Shown here piece after piece: positions 57,976-64,000 of a stretch of 64,000 nucleotides of DNA. The position numbers and the translations under genes were made by a program. Origin of the DNA: Gymnogyps californianus. Lineage: Eukaryota > Chordata > Aves > Accipitriformes > Cathartidae. The stretch covers positions 27,631,502-27,695,501 of the forward strand of contig NC_059477.1 in the NCBI RefSeq assembly GCF_018139145.2, written 5' to 3'. Under the pieces are notes generated by a model. That model had not been told where the DNA came from, made no database searches, and was given only the letters and a program-made list of their open reading frames with translations. Numbering within the stretch: the stretch's first letter is position 1; each line of letters begins with the position of its first letter.

Positions 57976-59639
57976 ATCACTCCTAGCATTTTGATCTTGG
58001 TATGACATCTGCATTCACAGATGATGTTTCAAAGTATTCATACATGTCTGGAGTTGAGCATTCAGTTTGGTCCAGTTCAGCTGATAAGAACTCAGTTCAA
58101 GAGACAAAAACACCATCTAGGTTTGAAGGAATTAAAGCTAATATTTTTGATTCAGGCTCAGCTCTGACTTGAACTGATTTTCCCCATACCCATGTATATG
58201 GTACATCTTTTAATATCTTTCTCTCCAACAAAATTATTACACTTTTCTCACACCTCTCCATCTCATGTACTTAACATTGCATTTTCACAGCTCTTTCACA
58301 AGTGGCCTCTGAGCCAAATATCCCTTCTAAAGCACAGAAAGGGGAAGGATGGCTGTCCAAGAAAGCGTAAAAGATGTGTTGAATCTACCAAAGGGCTCAA
58401 GAACTGACCAGGAAGCTGCTCTCAAACAAGGGAGCACAGAAAGGAGGAAAAATCTAGGACTAGAGTCAACATCCCTCTTGCACAAAAACTGAACAAAGCG
58501 AAGGGTGTATCAGCAATGACAGACAAGCTCGTGTGCTGAGCAGCACTGAAAACTGCAGTTGAAGTCCTGCTAAAAGCTCTGCTCAGACAATTGACCTGAA
58601 CCACTTGCCCCTAGGGGTAAAGGGAGAACTAGCAGCAAAACTAAAAATAGAACCCAGAAGCCCTAATCACAAATATCACCAATTAACTACCAGCACATAA
58701 AATATGGCTGCTAGCACATAAGATCTTCGATCTGCTTTCATACGCTTTGATTTGCCAGGCAGAGAGCAACACCAACTCCGATGACACATTCCAGCATTGT
58801 CTTCTCCATCAGCCAAGCTGCAGCAGACAGCAAAGAGCGCACAAACAACCTCTTGCACTGAAGTACTTGTGTCTGGAGCCCTCTTGCAAGCTCCCACAGA
58901 ATGAAGTGTGAATAGATGATTAGATTGCTTTGATAGTTTTGCAAATGTTCTTTTAGACATTTTAAAAAGCAATCAAGGGAGTGCAGGCCTAGTTGAAAGG
59001 GAGTATGTTTGTTCCCTTTGGAGCGAGGATCACAGGCAGCTGCATGAGACAGCAAACCCCTACACACTGGGCTACAGCAGTCACCAGGGAGCAGCCGCAT
59101 AGTGAAATGCCCTGAGCAGAGAACAATAAGGGCTTTTTGTACCTCTTGCTTTTTAACTGCTGCATCTTTCCTGAGAGAAAAGGGCCACACACAGGTTGGC
59201 TTCTGCTAACACAGCAATCCGCTTAAGATGCTTTACAAAGGATCAGTGAACCTACCTTGAACAAAAGTGAGACGCTTTTTGTTTCTCCATTGATAGCGTG
59301 GGGGAAAAGTTGCCCTTTCCCCAAGTTCAAGAGTTTGCATTAGCCTCAGCCAATCCATGCCAGTGAAGGGGATGAAAGTATTGCGCTATCTTACACAAGA
59401 GATCTGAGGCAAAAGAAACCACTTAACACCTCCCATCCTCCTCCTCCCATGTTCTAGTATGCAAGCAAAAGTTTGTGCAGAGTGATGGATTTCTAACCTC
59501 AGAAGCAACAGTTGGATCATTTGTTCTGAGTTCTCCCACACCCCTTAGCTCCTTTGGCTAATCATAAATTTCCCAGAAAGCTATCGATAGCACTGATTTA
59601 AAGGCTTCAGGACATGGGAAAATCCATCCATTTCCTTAG

Positions 59640-59770
59640 TATTTTGATCTAAACTGTCAGAGTAGGGAACCAGGTCTGCTGCTGTTGCTGCTTTTAATTT
59701 GTGACCTGGAGCAAATCACTTAACTACACATTACAAACCTCAAAACCAGGGCAAAAAGGTTTCTACCAGT
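59640..59770 (+). repeat. Possible MIR core fragment
   Basis: The segment reads aatttgtgacctggagcaa followed by atcacttaact. It matches the most conserved part of MIR (ctgtgtgaccttgggcaag, tcacttaacct). The flanks are too diverged to follow. Confidence 0.45.
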
Positions 59771-61988
59771 CCACCAAAGTGCAGCGAGATCATCAGAAGA
59801 AACATGGTGCCGACTAAAAGCAGATTGTCTAGAGTTCAAGCACTGCCTGCAAAGAGAATCAAAACTTAAAGGTGTTACTAAAGACAAACGCATGTGCTTA
59901 AAAACAAAATTTCTCTGGCTATGTCAACTGTCTCTCACAGTTACAGCCTCTATTTAACAAGGGAGGCAGCAAGCCATGCTTACTTTCAAAGTGCATTTCA
60001 TGAGAATTTGCTATGCCATCCCCACTACAGGTGCTTAGATAGCAGCAACAAGATGAGTTGGTAGAAAAGTATGGCTTATATTAGGCTCAGTAAGATTAGA
60101 CTGAAGAGTTATCGAAGGCTGGATTTTGACAGATGACAGGACAATGCTAGCCTCAATGCAGGCACATTTTGAACCCACAGAGATACATTCTGCTACCAGG
60201 AACAGCAAGGGTATTTTTGGAGTCATTCAGAATCTGCCTTGTAGCATGTCTTGTCATGCTCCTCTTCAGCCTCCCACACTTTCTCTACCATTTCTCCCAC
60301 CCTGCAGTGCAGGCAGTGTCTGGATTTTTGCATCATTTGCACCTCTGAGGGCACAAGGTTTTCCAGTTGCCCCTTTCTGCAGCTTTCCACTGAGAAACCA
60401 GCACTGAAATACATTTGCTGGTAGAGCAAAGCCCACTGCTAAACACCATGACCCCAGAGAACGGGTTCCAGAGATGGGCCAGTTGCTTGTCTTTTACAAT
60501 CCAAATGGACTTTAAAAAGCCCCTTGGTGCTTTTGTCACCACGTTTGATGTTGGGCCAGGTATGACTGCACCAATGGCACACAAGAAGACATGTCACCAA
60601 TGTCACTTCCCCACTGCCTTTGACTTGCCCAGTTCAAGTGTGCAGAGCCAGTCCACAAAGGTCTGCAGCAGGGACATGACTTCTCTTTGCCAGCATAGAG
60701 CCCCACCTGAAGGCTGCACCTTCCTTCCCCTAATAGGCACAGCTGGAGTAACAGTTGCACAGGACGACAGTGCTGAAGTTGTGTCTAGACCTGGATTTTA
60801 CAGATCCCCAGCTGTTGCAGGTACCACTGAGTTGTGCACAAGCCAACTTGGTGCCAACAAATAAAAAGAGCCCTACTTAAAGTTTTCTTCGGATACCAGA
60901 CCACCACCTCACTCATTGCTTGATAGACCAGGTGCAGGTGCTGACTTAGCTGCACTACACAAATTCAGACACAGCTGCTTCCAGGCAACACAGTGACCCC
61001 AAAAGCCTCAGTGGCATGGGCTCAGCTCAGTGCCATCTCTTTTGCAGAGTAGGTGGAGCCAGCATCAGATTAACTGGCTGGAGCTTTTGCTTTAGGATCA
61101 AGATCCTACATTGGCTTCTCTGCAGCTTGCACTAGCTTTCAGCCTTGAAAGCTTACATGGGTGATGCTCTTTCCTTCCTCCTGCTGATCTACAGATCAAT
61201 ATGAACCTCTTTATTCATCTAATTATAGCTGCAGGGGGCTCTTCGCAGCTAAAGTACATTTGTCTCCCTGTGATGTTAATACAATCAGGCACAAAGATCA
61301 CTTCATTAAAAGATCATCTATGCTTGATCTTATTTGAGCTATAAAAATCACTCCTTTGTCATACAAACTGTATGGTGAAAAGTGCAAAGCTGGATGACTC
61401 GCTTTAGCCCAGGGAGCAGAGTTCAGCTCCAAAGAGCAGCTGGAAGAGGAGGAGCTGTCACCAAGTAAATGCAGGACTTCCACCATGATTCAGATGGAGC
61501 TACAGGCACCACACTCTAAGCCCCAGTTAGCTTTCTGCTTAAGGCCCCAACTCAGCCAGTATCTTGGCACTATTTAAGCTCTCGTTTAAGACACTGCTGC
61601 CTGCCTTATGCTTGAGTTGGTGGGACAGGAATGTAAGCATCCCTCAAAGCCAGCCAGCAGAAGTGACTGAACTAGCCTGGCTGGCTTTGCAAAGCAACGA
61701 GCTAGCTTGCACCTACCGCGTCCTTTCTACCACAGAGCTGCTGGTGGGAAGGACAAGCCTCCAGCAAAGCAGCAGTCCCATAACAAAGCAGCAGCAGGGG
61801 TCTTCAGCAACCTCAGCTGACTCCAGGAAGGCCACCCATCTCTGCTCAACAGTACTCATCCATTGCACAAATGGGCACTCTGCAATCAGGTATGGGGGGG
61901 GAAATGAGTAAATTGAATGTAAGGTGCAGAGTAACTGTGGCAGAACCCAGAACAGAGCCTAGCTCTCCTGTACCATAAAATGATGTCC

Positions 61989-62002
61989 TTTTTTTTTTTT
62001 TT
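61989..62002. repeat. T14 homopolymer
   Basis: A short T tract followed by cag. It looks like a splice acceptor but no coding exon follows. Confidence 0.85.
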
Positions 62003-64000
62003 CAGTCCACCCCCCTCCACCTTCCTACTACATATCCCTCCTGAAATGCAAAATGAAGGGTTTGTTTACTTATAGTGCAGTCAGACAGACACTGTCCTCA
62101 GAGCAAAGCAGCTCTTTTCTAAGTAGCTGGTGGCCTAGAGGGGATGTTGTCTGCAAAGGAGGCTGAGAATGTCCCAGCAAATGCAGCTCTAGGTTGGTAC
62201 TTAATAGCCGCCTGACAGATGTAGCTTCCAGCTGGTCACCTGGTGAACGTTATACTTACACAAAAGAGCACATCTTCAGCAGTAAAGACTAAGATTCAAG
62301 ATTAACAGCCCAGAGGAATCAGGTAGAGTAAGGATGTGAATTTGAGACTCCAATATTGCTAGAAAATGCTTTAGCCTCTTGACTAGGACAGACAATAAGG
62401 GGGTAAGGGAACAGCACAACCAGCCTGTCTCCACTAGATTTTTTTCAGATCTAACCTATTTTTGCAGACATCATCTGAGGACACCTACCCTCAGGCCTGC
62501 GGGTGAAGAACACTTTCTTTGTTAATTCTGCAAGGAAAGCAATGCAGCTTTGGGACATTTGAGTGAGCACACAGAATATGCAGGCAGAGCACAGCCTTTG
62601 CTGCTGTGTCCCAGTCCAAAGGACATCTTCAAAATCCTCCACAGAAATAATCTTGCCTTGCCAACATCTATATTTCTACCAATACTGACCCATCTGTGTG
62701 GATATTGCCTCTCTACATTATAAATCACTCAGCTGAAAAATACGAGCAACACTTAATGTTCTTTTGAAAGCCTCAGGATTAAAGTAAGCTATTACAGCAC
62801 TCTGTGCCGCTAAGTTTATTAATAACACACAAAGTCCTGAAATCTTTTTAGCAGATTCTCACTGAAAAAAACCCCACCTGTACATGCTAGAAATTCAGCA
62901 GCACAGGAAAACCCAAATCCTTCATTCATCATTCATAGAAATTTCTGGAAATGAATTAAACACATATGCTTAACACGAGAAGTGCTCATATAGCAGCACC
63001 ATAATGCAAGTTCTTCTCACCTTATCGGCCAGAATGATATTCTGGAACTATTGAGCACAAAAAAATTCAGGGAGAGATAATTATAGGTCACCAGGATGAC
63101 ACTGGCCCCAGAAAGCATAGGTAAGTTGTACAGCAGGAACAAGATGAAAAACTGCAATGGAGCATCTTAGCACTAAAGAAGACAAATTGGCAAGAGGTCT
63201 ACCACACATCACTGGAGAAACAGATATGACTCCAAAGAATGGTGGTTTGAAGCCTCTTGGTACCCTTCTGGAGAGATGAATTTTGAAAAGCCATTAAGTC
63301 AGAAGGATTTGAGGTGTCTCATTCCAGCCCCCAGGAGTCAGAATCAGATGGCAAGTTCCTGCAACCAGTGGTTTTGCCTCCCAAATCTGCACGTGCAGCA
63401 GACAGTGCTGATTTCAGCTGAAGGTAAGAGCTGAGAATGAAGCACAGCAGCAAAAGAGGCTGGAGGGAGCAGTCGTATGATTGGAGTTGGAAACAGCCAA
63501 AAAGGCAAAAATAAGAGTGAGCAAAGCTGGACAGACACCCAAAAACCTGTAGCCAAGTTCAGAAGTGCTTTTCAGGCAGTGCACGTTGCACATGAAGGAG
63601 GCAGGGGAACACACTGAGAAGGCACAGTGCACAGAAAGAGAGAGAAAAAGAAAAGTTACAGTACTTCCATGTGGGGTCCCCTCCCCAGAAACCATCATGT
63701 CTTTGCTTCCTGCTGACCAGCAAGGTGGTGATGGTAACAGCATGAGCCTCCATACACTCAGCCTATGGCAGTTCGTAAACCAGTCATTGCTTCTTATCCC
63801 AAATTACAGTTAGTGGATGTGTGCATTCTCAAACGCATATGCAAAAGCAGTGTGACAGCAGTTGTACAAGGGCCCTAATGTGCTGACCATAACAGATACA
63901 CAGCAGACCCACAGCAACGGTAAGGGAGGAAAGAGAAGACATTAGAGACTCAGCACACAGAGCCAGGCCAGCTCACTCCCAACCCACCTCTGCTAGTTAG

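Larger units (their letters stand above)
42200..64000. other. Intergenic region downstream of MARCHF4, no recognisable exon
   Basis: I inspected both strands and found no exon I can assign. In human, as I recall, the convergent neighbour on this side is XRCC5 (Ku80). I looked on the minus strand for its conserved C-terminal end (a GDVDDLLDM-like run) and did not see it. The region holds a 7-bp polypurine microsatellite (45326-45490), a T22 tract (48407-48428), a CCCT repeat (52893-52922), a possible MIR fragment near 59.65 kb, two foldback-repeat copies (49.73 and 57.9 kb) and AT-rich blocks resembling conserved non-coding elements. Unannotated lncRNA exons cannot be excluded. Confidence 0.6.

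Noticed and set aside
60415..60864. 149-codon + ORF
   Set aside because: No recognisable domain, intergenic, no splice or promoter support. Chance frame.
62451..62728. Minus-strand ORF beginning MEDFEDVLW, considered as a terminal exon of a convergent gene
   Set aside because: No match to Ku80 or another neighbour that I recognise, and no convincing splice sites.

Overview
The window is vertebrate nuclear DNA, most likely from a bird. It carries one recognisable protein-coding gene, split by long introns with GT-AG splice sites. There is no operon structure, no dense ORF packing and no recently active SINE or LINE copies. Interspersed repeats are few, old and decayed: MIR, a CR1/L3-like LINE, and foldback-type amniote repeats. 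This fits an avian genome much better than a mammal, turtle or crocodile. The species cannot be fixed from the sequence alone.

The gene is the 3' part of MARCHF4 (MARCH4) on the + strand. MARCHF4 is a membrane-associated RING-CH E3 ubiquitin ligase of the Golgi/endosomal system. Three coding exons are present. The first, 8862-9017, holds the second half of the RING-CH domain. The second, 18109-18301, holds the first transmembrane helix and most of the second. The third, 38708-39069, holds the end of TM2, a conserved cytosolic helix, a Ser/Thr-rich linker and the C-terminus ending in TTV. They join in frame (phases 0, 0, 1) to give the last 236 residues. The first exon, with the first zinc-binding cysteines of the RING-CH, lies upstream of the window.

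Layout: 1-8861 is the 3' part of intron 1. 9018-18108 (9.1 kb) and 18302-38707 (20.4 kb) are the next two introns. 39070 to about 40.5 kb, or possibly 42.2 kb, is the 3' UTR; it has an A-rich tract, a CA-rich tract and two AATAAA signals. From about 42.2 kb to 64 kb I see no exon and treat it as intergenic. That part holds a long 7-bp-unit polypurine microsatellite, old repeats and several AT-rich blocks that look like conserved non-coding elements.

Nearly all long ORFs on both strands are chance ORFs in introns or intergenic DNA and are not annotated. I found no novel protein system. The points most worth a second look are a MIR element between two candidate poly(A) signals, a set of decayed foldback repeats, a 14-bp palindromic homeodomain-like site in an AT-rich intronic block, and several candidate regulatory blocks.
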